From NCBI GenBank assembly GCA_031280495.1, contig JAITGT010000060.1, positions 1 to 11,411 of the forward strand: DNA of 11,411 nucleotides. The letters run 5' to 3'. Positions 1 through 6,996 of the stretch are shown here, piece by piece. Within the stretch, counting starts at the first letter, position 1; every line of letters begins with the position of its first letter. The position numbers were made by a program, and so were the translations under genes. The notes under the pieces are model-generated. The model had not been told where the DNA came from, made no database searches, and saw only the letters and a program-made list of their open reading frames with translations. The stretch is from Eubacteriaceae bacterium. Lineage in GTDB: Bacteria > Bacillota_A > Clostridia > Eubacteriales > Anaerofustaceae.

Positions 1-236
1 GAGAGCTTTTCGTTTTCTGCCAAATACATCGCCCGCGTCTGCGAATCAGTTTTCACAGAGCACTTGACGAGGATCTTTTCCCCTTCCTTCTCCAATACAT
101 AGTTATGGCTGTTTGCAGACGCTATTTTTAGAGGCGTTGCAGCCGACAGCTCTTCTTTGCCGATTGCCACTTTTGCATTGTCCTTTTGTCGTTTTTGGTT
201 GGCGCAGGCCGCGCTTTGTCGACCGTTTATCCTCAA
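1..236 (-). pseudogene. Possible lipoprotein fragment, divergent from the operon, cut by the left edge
   Basis: The - strand has an open frame from at least 236 down to the window edge, about 78 codons, with protein-like content in its second half (alternating hydrophobic and charged residues, e.g. KVAIGKEEL and EKILVKCSVKTDS). Near its beginning it reads SAACANQK, which resembles the end of a lipoprotein signal peptide with its lipid-bearing cysteine. However, there is no ATG in a useful place and no hydrophobic stretch upstream in any frame; the best start is a TTG at 236. I therefore read it as either a lipoprotein gene with a damaged 5' end or a chance open frame. The C-terminus lies outside the window. 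Family not recognised. Confidence 0.3.
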
Positions 237-243
237 GTATAGA
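216..243 (+). promoter_or_regulatory. Candidate sigma-70-type promoter for the operon
   Basis: TTGTCG at 216-221 and TATAGA at 238-243 are separated by 16 bases, and each matches four of six consensus positions. It lies about 55 bases before the first gene, in the only non-coding space upstream of the operon. The match is modest and other AT-rich hexamers lie nearby (for example TAGTAT around 263-268), so the exact promoter is uncertain. Confidence 0.3.
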
Positions 244-297
244 CTTTTTCGCCGAATAATGCTAGTATGAAGGAAGCAATTCAGCTGGTGAAAAGAT

Positions 298-1059
298 TTG
301 AATATTTATACCAAATCCAGCCGCAATGGAATGGAGCGCATGGAGGATTCCATGCGCTATATGAGCATTATGGTCGATTCTCTCGGATCGGACAGGCTTT
401 TTATCGCTGCCGTCGCGGACGGGGTTGGGAGCCTGTCCAGATCAAGCGAATCGTCGCGTTACGCTGTTGCCAGCCTTTTTCAGGAGGCTGTGGAGCTGGC
501 TCTGTCTGAGGAGTTTGCCTCAGCTGGCGTTGCGGCAAGAAACAGCCTCATAGCAACTTGGGCGGACATCGTGCTGGACAGGCTCAGCACCCGCCTGCGC
601 GACCGTTTTTTTGACTGCGATGTGGGCTCGACGCTGACTTTTGCCGTGGACTATTCCGGAACCGTGACGGTTTGCGGGTGTGGGGACAGCCCTGCCATTC
701 TCGTTCGCGGCTCTTCAGCTGAGCTCTTTATCCCTCTTGACAGGGCGGAGGGAACGCAAAACACAATTGTACAATACCTAGGCTCTCCCAAAGTGCACCT
801 TAAGGGGAATATTCGCGCCTTTGAGCCAGAGCGGGGCGATCGCCTTCTCATTGGCTCGGACGGCGCCTTTGGGCGCGTCTCATTGGAAGATGTGGCCCGC
901 CTGGCAGTTTCCGGCGCGGGAGGAGATGCTGTTGAAAGCATACTGGCCGCCGCGGCCAGCACGACTGGCGACAACCAGTCACTCGTACTTTTGCACTTTA
1001 TCGGTGATGAAACAAAAAACAAAGAAACCTGGCTGCCATGGAAACGGAAAAAGGGCTGA
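298..1059 (+). CDS. PP2C-family Ser/Thr protein phosphatase
   Basis: A 253-residue, single-domain, soluble PP2C phosphatase that would remove phosphates from Ser/Thr residues using two metal ions. The family signature runs the whole length: Asp17 in RMEDS, Asp41 in VADGVG, GSTLTF at 110-115, CGDSPAIL at 128-135, SDGAFG at 187-192 (Asp188) and GDNQSLVLL at 224-232 (Asp225). The usual ADG.GG is ADGVGS here, a mild variant. The start is a TTG: a stop lies three codons upstream in frame, no ATG precedes the family N-terminus (IYTKSSRNG), and GGTGA at 287-291 gives a ribosome site six bases upstream. It is the first gene of the operon and overlaps the next gene, a kinase, by 22 bases. It probably reverses that kinase's phosphorylation (inference). 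The lysine-rich C-terminal tail is unremarkable. Confidence 0.9.
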   Translation: MNIYTKSSRNGMERMEDSMRYMSIMVDSLGSDRLFIAAVADGVGSLSRSSESSRYAVASLFQEAVELALSEEFASAGVAARNSLIATWADIVLDRLSTRLRDRFFDCDVGSTLTFAVDYSGTVTVCGCGDSPAILVRGSSAELFIPLDRAEGTQNTIVQYLGSPKVHLKGNIRAFEPERGDRLLIGSDGAFGRVSLEDVARLAVSGAGGDAVESILAAAASTTGDNQSLVLLHFIGDETKNKETWLPWKRKKG

Positions 1060-2954
1060 AAGTGGAATGGGAAGCTTCTTTTAGGAAGGGCGCTTTTGCG
1101 GTGATTGCGCAAGCCAGCGAATCGCCGCTCTCCCTTGAAGCGGCATGGGAAGGCCGCTCCTATCTTTTGGAGGAAGCGCCCCAACTTCCCATTCCTTACG
1201 CTTCCTCTGCGTTTTTGTCTTTTGAAGACGCTGGAGAGGCGCGCCTTTACGGCGATTGCATACCTGTTTTATGCACCCAGGCTCCGGAGGGCAGGCTGTC
1301 AGATGCCTTCCTCAAGCGCCAAAATGTGGCTCCTGTTCTCGCCCAAGCGCTTTGCGCGCTTTTTTCCCTTGCCCTCCATGGGTACTGCCACAGGAGTGTT
1401 TCTCTTGACTGCTGCTATTTTTCTGGCAGCGCTTTGTCGATTGGCCATCCAGCATCCATTGCTCCCATATGCGACGGAGAGGCTGAAGCAAGGCAGGCAC
1501 TGGGGCGCTTTGTTGTGGATGTCTGGGAGCAGGCGGAGATGGAGCCGCCCGCTGCTTTCACAAAAGCTGCGCTCTCCCTAAATGCAGGGGGTGAAGGGTT
1601 TTTGGAGTCGCTTGCCAGAGCAAACCGCCTTGCGCGCGATTTCTTGGGAGAGGAAGCTTTTGCTTCACATTTAGCAGCTTCGCCAGGGAAGCTTCCTCTT
1701 GCGGATGTGCGCGCTTATTTTGTTGAGGGGAAAAAAAGCCGGTTTTACAAAGCGTCCGGCCCAAATGGGGAGAAGTATTTTCTCAAAGAGGCGCAGCGGA
1801 GCGGCACTTCGCCTTCTGATGGCTTTATAGGGGCCTATAGCCCCTATCTTGCCGAAATTTTGGAAAGGCGGCGCCTCGTCAGCATTTTTGGAGAAGAAGG
1901 CGCCGAAGCCTATGTTTCCCGCTATTACAGCCAGACGCTTTCGCAGGCTGTGCGAAGCGGGTCGCTGGCTGACGAAGACAGGGCAAGCCTTTTCCTGAGC
2001 CTTTTGCTTGCAATACGCGATCTCGCCGCTATGGGAAAGGTGCACCGGGACATAAAGCCTTCGAATATTTTGGTGCGGCGGGATGAATTTGGCCGCCTTT
2101 TGTCCGTCTTGGGAGATTTTGACACCGTCGTAGGATGCGGAGACTATGTCAGCAGCCAAGGATACACGCCAAATTTTTCACATCCTGCCATTCAGGAGGG
2201 ATCTGCACAGGTAAGCGTTCTGTTCGACATCTATTCCGCTGGCGTGATTCTTTACTACCTTTACAAAGGCACGCCGCTTTTTGGCGGCAGCGGCCCATTG
2301 CACCATTCCTGCTGCCTGTTTCCAGATGAAAAGCCTCAGCTCGACGATTCTGCATTGCAGGAAATGGTTGAAAAATCAATCCAGTCGATAAATAGCCAGA
2401 AGAGAATGGGATGGGGCTTTGATTTTTTGGAAACGCGCGAAAGCCCAATGAAAGCAATCGACGCTTTTTTGAGTGCCTATCTTGGTTACCTTTCTTCCCC
2501 AAACGGCCCGAAGTGCGCCCCTTGCAGCCTTGTTGCGAACGAGCTGGCCTTTTATGCAAGCCAAAATGGCGAGGAAACGGAAGTTGAGTACGAAATCAGG
2601 CAGGAGCGGGGAGGCGTCCAGACAGCATTGCGCCGAACCGCATATTTGCGGGACGGCGACGCCCATGCTGTTGAATACGCCTATTTGTCCAAGGAAGGCA
2701 GGCTGAAGCGTCTTCGAAGCGCAGATATCTACCCGCCCCGCTCAGGCGTGAAGTACCGTGAACGCGTATACCTATTCTATTTCGTGCGAATCGGCGAAAG
2801 CGTCCGCTACCTTATTGTAGACGAGAATTATGTGGATGGCGCGAAAAACCCAGAAGGCGAATTGGGCGAAGGAATATGCTTTCGCATTGAAGACGAGGGG
2901 AGCGGCGCTTTGACAACATACACCGTTTTGAGGGTTTATAAGCATGGCAGATGA
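1038..2954 (+). CDS. Ser/Thr protein kinase with an N-terminal degenerate kinase-like region
   Basis: A 638-residue eukaryotic-type protein kinase. The active domain spans about 225-480: a weak nucleotide loop (no classical GxGxxG), the ATP-binding Lys250 in YFLKEA, the catalytic loop VHRDIKPSNIL (His336-Arg337-Asp338, Lys340, Asn343), metal-binding Asp360 in GDFD (DFD rather than DFG) and FDIYSAGVILYYL at 396-407. Catalytic residues are present, so activity is expected. Residues about 85-165 look like a second, dead kinase lobe: GYCHRSVSLDCCYF at 115-128 lines up with the HRDIKPSNIL loop but has Ser for the catalytic Asp, and SIGHPAS stands where the DFG strand should be. Residues 490-638 form a C-terminal region I do not recognise, rich in beta-type sequence, with Cys493 and Cys496. 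No membrane segment is seen. The ATG at 1038 lies inside the phosphatase gene, with no strong ribosome site, so translation is probably coupled. It overlaps the vWA gene by 11 bases. Confidence 0.9.
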   Translation: METEKGLKVEWEASFRKGAFAVIAQASESPLSLEAAWEGRSYLLEEAPQLPIPYASSAFLSFEDAGEARLYGDCIPVLCTQAPEGRLSDAFLKRQNVAPVLAQALCALFSLALHGYCHRSVSLDCCYFSGSALSIGHPASIAPICDGEAEARQALGRFVVDVWEQAEMEPPAAFTKAALSLNAGGEGFLESLARANRLARDFLGEEAFASHLAASPGKLPLADVRAYFVEGKKSRFYKASGPNGEKYFLKEAQRSGTSPSDGFIGAYSPYLAEILERRRLVSIFGEEGAEAYVSRYYSQTLSQAVRSGSLADEDRASLFLSLLLAIRDLAAMGKVHRDIKPSNILVRRDEFGRLLSVLGDFDTVVGCGDYVSSQGYTPNFSHPAIQEGSAQVSVLFDIYSAGVILYYLYKGTPLFGGSGPLHHSCCLFPDEKPQLDDSALQEMVEKSIQSINSQKRMGWGFDFLETRESPMKAIDAFLSAYLGYLSSPNGPKCAPCSLVANELAFYASQNGEETEVEYEIRQERGGVQTALRRTAYLRDGDAHAVEYAYLSKEGRLKRLRSADIYPPRSGVKYRERVYLFYFVRIGESVRYLIVDENYVDGAKNPEGELGEGICFRIEDEGSGALTTYTVLRVYKHGR

Positions 2955-3663
2955 AATTAAGGCCGTCTACTGCGATTGCGTCCTCGACGCATCTTCCTCC
3001 ATGGCAAGCCTCCTTATGTGGGTGCGCCAATACATGGCTGTGTTTGTTAACGAGGCAGGCAGGGATTTCCCCCCGGGTGAGGCTTTGAGGGAATGCCTTT
3101 ACATTGGGTTTACTGTGTTTTCGGCAAAGGCAGTGGACTATGTCACATTCAGCGGAAAGCGCTTTACAAACGATTACGACGCAGCCATGTCGTTTGTCAA
3201 TAATTTTGAGGCGGAAGAGGGGCAAAGCCATTTTCAGCGCAATGTGGCGGCTGCGCTCAATGCTTCCATAACTAAGCTGAAGGGGGAGAGCGGGAAATGC
3301 GCGATTCTGCTCTTTACCGACGCATATGAGGCATTTTTGGACGACACGGAACCGGTTGGCACAGTAGATGTCGCCGCTCTTTTCGCCACTGAAAAACTAT
3401 CGTCTGAAAGCAAGTTTTTGCGGCGTTGGGAAAGAATGCACCAAGACGCGGCGTCAATGGCCTCGGAAACAGATCGCCCGGATTATCGCGCCATAACATG
3501 GTCTGAAAGCATGCTTTCCTCTTTTGACGCGGCATATGCCGCTGCGGGCGGGAGCCTGTCCCGCGATATGGCGCACAACTACCCTATGAAACAGTGGGTG
3601 CAGGACTCCGCATATTTTCGCATAAAGCAATTTGTTTCTGTCACCTATGTCGGCGACTTCTGA
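2944..3663 (+). CDS. vWA-domain protein with intact metal site (TerY-like)
   Basis: A 239-residue soluble protein made almost entirely of one von Willebrand factor A domain, a metal-dependent protein-interaction module. The metal-binding DxSxS motif is Asp15-Ala-Ser17-Ser-Ser19 after the first hydrophobic strand (AVYCDCVLDASSSM), and the third motif is Asp126 in ILLFTDAYE. The central threonine motif is not clear; GQSHFQRNVAAAL at 93-105 occupies its place. Residues 140-220 form an insertion or extension before the last strand (FVSVTYVGDF). GAGGG at 2930-2934 gives a ribosome site nine bases before the ATG. A vWA gene next to a PP2C phosphatase and a kinase is the arrangement described for TerY-P triads, so it may act as a scaffold or substrate of the pair (inference). 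It lacks a signal peptide and acts in the cytoplasm. Confidence 0.85.
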   Translation: MADEIKAVYCDCVLDASSSMASLLMWVRQYMAVFVNEAGRDFPPGEALRECLYIGFTVFSAKAVDYVTFSGKRFTNDYDAAMSFVNNFEAEEGQSHFQRNVAAALNASITKLKGESGKCAILLFTDAYEAFLDDTEPVGTVDVAALFATEKLSSESKFLRRWERMHQDAASMASETDRPDYRAITWSESMLSSFDAAYAAAGGSLSRDMAHNYPMKQWVQDSAYFRIKQFVSVTYVGDF

Positions 3664-5012
3664 TGGGACATGTCTATGAAGTCTCCTTAGACGGCTGCAG
3701 CCTTGCCTTCCGCCTGAGCGTAGAGCAAATGTCACGGAATCCAGGGCTTCTCAAGGGTGTAGGCGCTTTTTTGCCGCCGGACGAAGTTCTGTACCGTGAC
3801 GGCGCGCCAAAGCTCTACCGCACGGCTGAGACAGAGTGCCGCTATTTGCCTTACTCCAAATGGCTGCAGACCGATCCAAGCCCTGAGGACGCAAAACAGG
3901 CGGCTCTTGGCTTTATTAGCGCTTTTCAGGCTTTCGAAAGCAGGAGGCTGCCCACGGCTTTCCTATCACTGTCCCACTTTGTCATTGCCTCTGGCAGGCC
4001 CAACGACGTGCGAATCGTGCTCTGGGAGCCTTTCAGCCTCAGAAAAAAAGAGGCTGCAAGAATCGGCAGGGAGAGCGAGCCGGATTTGAGCCGCGCAAAC
4101 GCTGACGACGCGGCTTTTACCGCGGCTATTCACGCAAGGATCGTGGAAAAGGTCTTGCTTGTGACAGGTGCGCTCTGGGATATTGACTATCCAAACAGGA
4201 GCCTGATGAGCCCTGGGCTGCTCAGCGCCCTTCAGGTCGGCACATTTGGCCTTGAGGAGCTGAGGGAAGCCGTGGAACTGGGTTTTTTGGCGCCAGAGCA
4301 AACTGAGGCTCCTATTTCGCCGGCGGCGGAAGACGATGCCGATAGCGATCTTTCCGATTTGTGGGCTGAACCGGAAGCAAATGCTGTTGTCGAGGGGAAA
4401 GGGGGTTTGGAGCACCCGACTGCTATAGCGGGAAAAAGCGGGAGCGCACACTTTTCCGAGCCTGAGCTCCCGCCCCTGCCTGCCTCGCCAATATGGGCAA
4501 TGTATGTGATGCTGGCGAAGGGCGAAGGGACATACGAAAAACGGCTCGCGCTTCACAGGCAGGCTGAGGCGGTTTTCGCTGCGCTGGCGGAAACTAAAAG
4601 CGACATATTGACTGCCTATGTTTCGCCTGTGCCAGGTTCTGGATCGCTTGTTTCTTTCACCGGCTTTTTTAGGGCGGAAAGGAATTTTCGTCCTAACCTG
4701 GCGGCAGCGCGCGAAGGAATGGACAATACGCACCTCATTGCTCGCGCCCTGATGATATCGCGTGCATGGAGCGGTAAAGGAATATTTTTGTGTATATTTG
4801 TAGATAATACAGATTCTTATACAGGGTATGGAAGAAATTACTCGCTGCTTCTCTCTAAATTTCAAAGGCTTGAGCGTGAGCGCGAAGGCATGAAATGCTT
4901 CTACCTTTGTGGAAGCCGCCCAAAGTCAGCTGGAGACAGCCTGGAATTGACCCCCATTAGCGACGCGCTTCAATGGATAGATCAAAACATTGGCAAAAGG
5001 AGGGCCTATTGA
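3663..5012 (+). CDS. Two-part protein with acidic linker and vWA-like C-terminal domain lacking the metal site
   Basis: A 449-residue protein of no family I can name. The start ATG at 3663 shares its A with the TGA stop of the vWA gene; an in-frame start at 3594 would overlap that gene by 70 bases and is less likely. Residues 1-212 form a globular domain; the stretch LPTAFLSLSHFVIA followed by VRIVLWEPFS (96-125) has the spacing of a kinase catalytic loop and following strand but none of its catalytic residues. Residues 213-273 are an acidic, low-complexity linker (EDDADSDLSDLWAEPE). Residues 275-449 resemble a vWA fold by order of elements: strand WAMYVMLAKGEGT where DxSxS would sit, NTHLIARALMISR like the middle motif, then IFLCIFVDNTD (374-384). 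The metal-binding residues are mostly missing. The fold assignments are inference; the reading frame itself is solid. Bases 4774-4843 inside this gene are unusually AT-rich. Confidence 0.8.
   Translation: MGHVYEVSLDGCSLAFRLSVEQMSRNPGLLKGVGAFLPPDEVLYRDGAPKLYRTAETECRYLPYSKWLQTDPSPEDAKQAALGFISAFQAFESRRLPTAFLSLSHFVIASGRPNDVRIVLWEPFSLRKKEAARIGRESEPDLSRANADDAAFTAAIHARIVEKVLLVTGALWDIDYPNRSLMSPGLLSALQVGTFGLEELREAVELGFLAPEQTEAPISPAAEDDADSDLSDLWAEPEANAVVEGKGGLEHPTAIAGKSGSAHFSEPELPPLPASPIWAMYVMLAKGEGTYEKRLALHRQAEAVFAALAETKSDILTAYVSPVPGSGSLVSFTGFFRAERNFRPNLAAAREGMDNTHLIARALMISRAWSGKGIFLCIFVDNTDSYTGYGRNYSLLLSKFQRLEREREGMKCFYLCGSRPKSAGDSLELTPISDALQWIDQNIGKRRAY
4995..5003 (+). promoter_or_regulatory. Strong ribosome binding site deciding the start at 5012
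   Basis: AAAAGGAGG lies eight bases before the ATG at 5012 and is the best Shine-Dalgarno match in the operon. It fixes the start of the membrane-anchored gene at 5012 rather than at an in-frame start about 40 bases upstream, and suggests this small protein is translated efficiently on its own. Confidence 0.7.
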
Positions 5013-5512
5013 TGAAATATTTCATTTTCGCCATAGTTTTGCTTGTTGCCGGCTATGCTGCATATCTGTGCTTCGCCCGATTTTTGGTCCGCTTGAAGGC
5101 GCACAGGCATTATTCGTTTGAGCTTTTGGCTAAAATGTATGGCAAGGACGAATTGATTCACATTTCCCGCTACAATCCGGACTTGACCCGCCGCAAGGCA
5201 TACTTTCGCCTAAGCCAGCTTTTGTATGACGAAAACAGCCAGGTCTATACAGAAGCGGAAGGCCTGCTTCCCCAAGCAGACCCCGCCTTCTCTGATTTTG
5301 CGGATCTTGTATTTTACCTTGGCCCGGATCAAGCGAGCGTGCATTCCGCTTCCCTTCGCCCATTTTCTGTGACGCGGCAAGAATCAGCTGTGTCGGGGGG
5401 GCGGGCGCCAAACCGCGTTTCCTCAAAGCTGGACAGCTCCTCTACCTTTGTTATTAGCCGGACTGGCGCGGAAAGCCTGTCTATACGCCTCGAAGAACGG
5501 AGCGGGTTTTGA
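5012..5512 (+). CDS. Small N-terminally membrane-anchored protein with Ser/Thr-rich tail
   Basis: A 166-residue protein. Residues 3-26 (FIFAIVLLVAGYAAYLCFARFL) make one hydrophobic helix with no cleavage or lipobox motif, followed at once by basic residues (RLKAHRH), which predicts a signal anchor with the C-terminal part in the cytoplasm. Residues 33-105 are a small globular region with helical character. The last 50 residues are hydrophilic and rich in Ser and Thr next to Arg or Asp (for example RVSSKLDSSSTF, 135-146), which makes it a plausible substrate of the kinase encoded in the operon (inference). The gene overlaps the previous stop by one base and is followed after two bases by the GTPase gene ATG. 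Family not recognised; most likely a membrane docking partner for the soluble proteins. Confidence 0.8.
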   Translation: MKYFIFAIVLLVAGYAAYLCFARFLVRLKAHRHYSFELLAKMYGKDELIHISRYNPDLTRRKAYFRLSQLLYDENSQVYTEAEGLLPQADPAFSDFADLVFYLGPDQASVHSASLRPFSVTRQESAVSGGRAPNRVSSKLDSSSTFVISRTGAESLSIRLEERSGF

Positions 5513-5514
5513 CA

Positions 5515-6996
5515 ATGAGCGATGCGCAAGAAAGCCTGGGCGCTGCCGCTCGGGGAAATGAGATGCATGTATGCCCAGGCTGCGCGGGCGTCCTTAGCGT
5601 CCATACCTGCGGGGTGTACTTTGACAAGGTGACTTACGCGGATTTTGAGAGCATGCCGATTTTTCGCCGCATGACAGGCCGCTTTCAAGACATTCGCAGC
5701 GAATTCCGCCAAAACTACCCCAACCTTTCTTTTGCAGGCATGCAGAACGCAGTGGGAGCCTATGTGGACTCAGAGGTGGCGGAAGAGGCAAAGGAGTTCT
5801 TTGAAGGCTACAACAAAGTCGACTTCGGCGAGAGCGACGGTATTAAGACAGCCCGCCTCTCACAGACGAAGTCGGACAGGGCAGTGTCGCTTATTCCGCT
5901 GACTTCGTCCAGCCCTGCCTGCCCGAATTGCGGATTTGTGCTCCCAGTTGATTTTTTCCAGAGAAAAATGATCTACATTGGCCTTTTGGGCGCATCTTCC
6001 TCAGGCAAGACGGTTGCAATTTCGGTATTGGCGCGCAAGGACTATGACTGTCTGAACTATTCAGACCAGCTTAACTTTTCCGGAGTGTTTTCCGACGCAG
6101 ACCCTGGGTACGCATCACTATATTCTAGCTACATACAGGATATAGACCAGGGGATACTGCCTGGGGGCACGCTGAACACGCGCATTCCCCCTCTTCTCGT
6201 CAAGATGGATATGGAGAAGGAGGACGGCAGCAGCGCCCGCTACCTCATTGCCTTTGTCGACGCTGCAGGAGAGGCTCTGACATCCAAAGAGCGCATTGGC
6301 TTTCTCAACTACTGCAATGGCTATCTTGTCGCAATTGAGGCGCAGGGCGTCTTTGCGGACATCCGTTCGGACACTGGCGAAAAAAAACCAAGGCTGCAGC
6401 AAAAGAACCCTCGGCTATTGGCTGAGGACGAACAGCGCTCGCTTGCGGAAGGCGCGGAGCCTCCGCAAAAACCTGCAATTCGTGAAATGAAAGCGTCATC
6501 TTTTGTGCGCAGCGCCGCTTCCGCGCCTGCTCAGTATTCGGTAACAAACCCTGTCGCTTTCATCAACTTGCTAAACTCCATTTCTTTTCCTGGAAGGAGG
6601 GCGATTGCGATTTGCCTGACAAAGGCGGATCTCATGCCCAAAGAAGAGGAATCGTACGCGTTTCTTATGTCCAATGGGCGCTACCGCCAGGGCGAGAAGG
6701 GAAGGTTTGTCTTTGACTTTGACAGATTTGGCAAAAAAAACCAGATCGTAAAAGATATTCTCTACGAAAAGGGCATTACCCTGCATATAGACCACAGCAA
6801 GTATGTGTCAGGGTATTTTGCGATTTCGGCAACAGGAAAGCAGCCAATGCTTAAAAAGAGGGGCGAAGTGGATATTTGGCAGCGTGATAGGACGGAAAGC
6901 GTTTATTTCTGCGAAAGCATCTCTCCCAAAAATCTTTACGAGCCATTCATGTGGCTGATACTCAACACGCTGAAAGACAATGGGGATCTGACATGA
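5515..6996 (+). CDS. Zinc-binding P-loop GTPase (double-GTPase/GAP1-associated type)
   Basis: A 493-residue soluble nucleotide-binding protein. The P-loop GASSSGKT is at 159-166 after a hydrophobic strand (YIGLLG), the DxxG Mg2+ site is Asp249-Ala-Ala-Gly252 in AFVDAAGE, the guanine-specifying motif is TKAD at 369-372 after AIAICL, and ISATG at 437-441 could be the last guanine-contact loop. TKAD favours GTP over ATP. Two CxxC pairs, CPGC (Cys20, Cys23) and CPNC (Cys136, Cys139), would together bind one zinc, but 112 residues separate them. Residues 283-345 are a charged, low-complexity insert between the DxxG and TKAD motifs. The following gene is GAP1-like, a pairing proposed for families called double-GTPases; I see only one GTPase domain here. 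Start: ATG 5515; a TTG at 5509, with GGAG six bases upstream of it, is an alternative that adds two residues. Overlaps the next gene by four bases (ATGA). Confidence 0.87.
   Translation: MSDAQESLGAAARGNEMHVCPGCAGVLSVHTCGVYFDKVTYADFESMPIFRRMTGRFQDIRSEFRQNYPNLSFAGMQNAVGAYVDSEVAEEAKEFFEGYNKVDFGESDGIKTARLSQTKSDRAVSLIPLTSSSPACPNCGFVLPVDFFQRKMIYIGLLGASSSGKTVAISVLARKDYDCLNYSDQLNFSGVFSDADPGYASLYSSYIQDIDQGILPGGTLNTRIPPLLVKMDMEKEDGSSARYLIAFVDAAGEALTSKERIGFLNYCNGYLVAIEAQGVFADIRSDTGEKKPRLQQKNPRLLAEDEQRSLAEGAEPPQKPAIREMKASSFVRSAASAPAQYSVTNPVAFINLLNSISFPGRRAIAICLTKADLMPKEEESYAFLMSNGRYRQGEKGRFVFDFDRFGKKNQIVKDILYEKGITLHIDHSKYVSGYFAISATGKQPMLKKRGEVDIWQRDRTESVYFCESISPKNLYEPFMWLILNTLKDNGDLT

Noticed and set aside
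267..509. An 80-codon + strand frame starting with an ATG just upstream of the phosphatase
   Set aside because: It overlaps the phosphatase in another frame, and only the phosphatase frame shows conserved motifs; it is a shadow after the first 20 residues or so.
4780..4810. A possible internal promoter in the AT-rich patch (GATAAT at 4803-4808)
   Set aside because: No suitable -35 hexamer lies 16-18 bases upstream, and the patch is in the middle of a gene.
3966..4865. A 299-codon - strand open frame opposite the fourth operon gene
   Set aside because: Its product is rich in Arg, Cys and His without domain pattern, and the opposite frame fits the operon overlaps exactly; it is a shadow.
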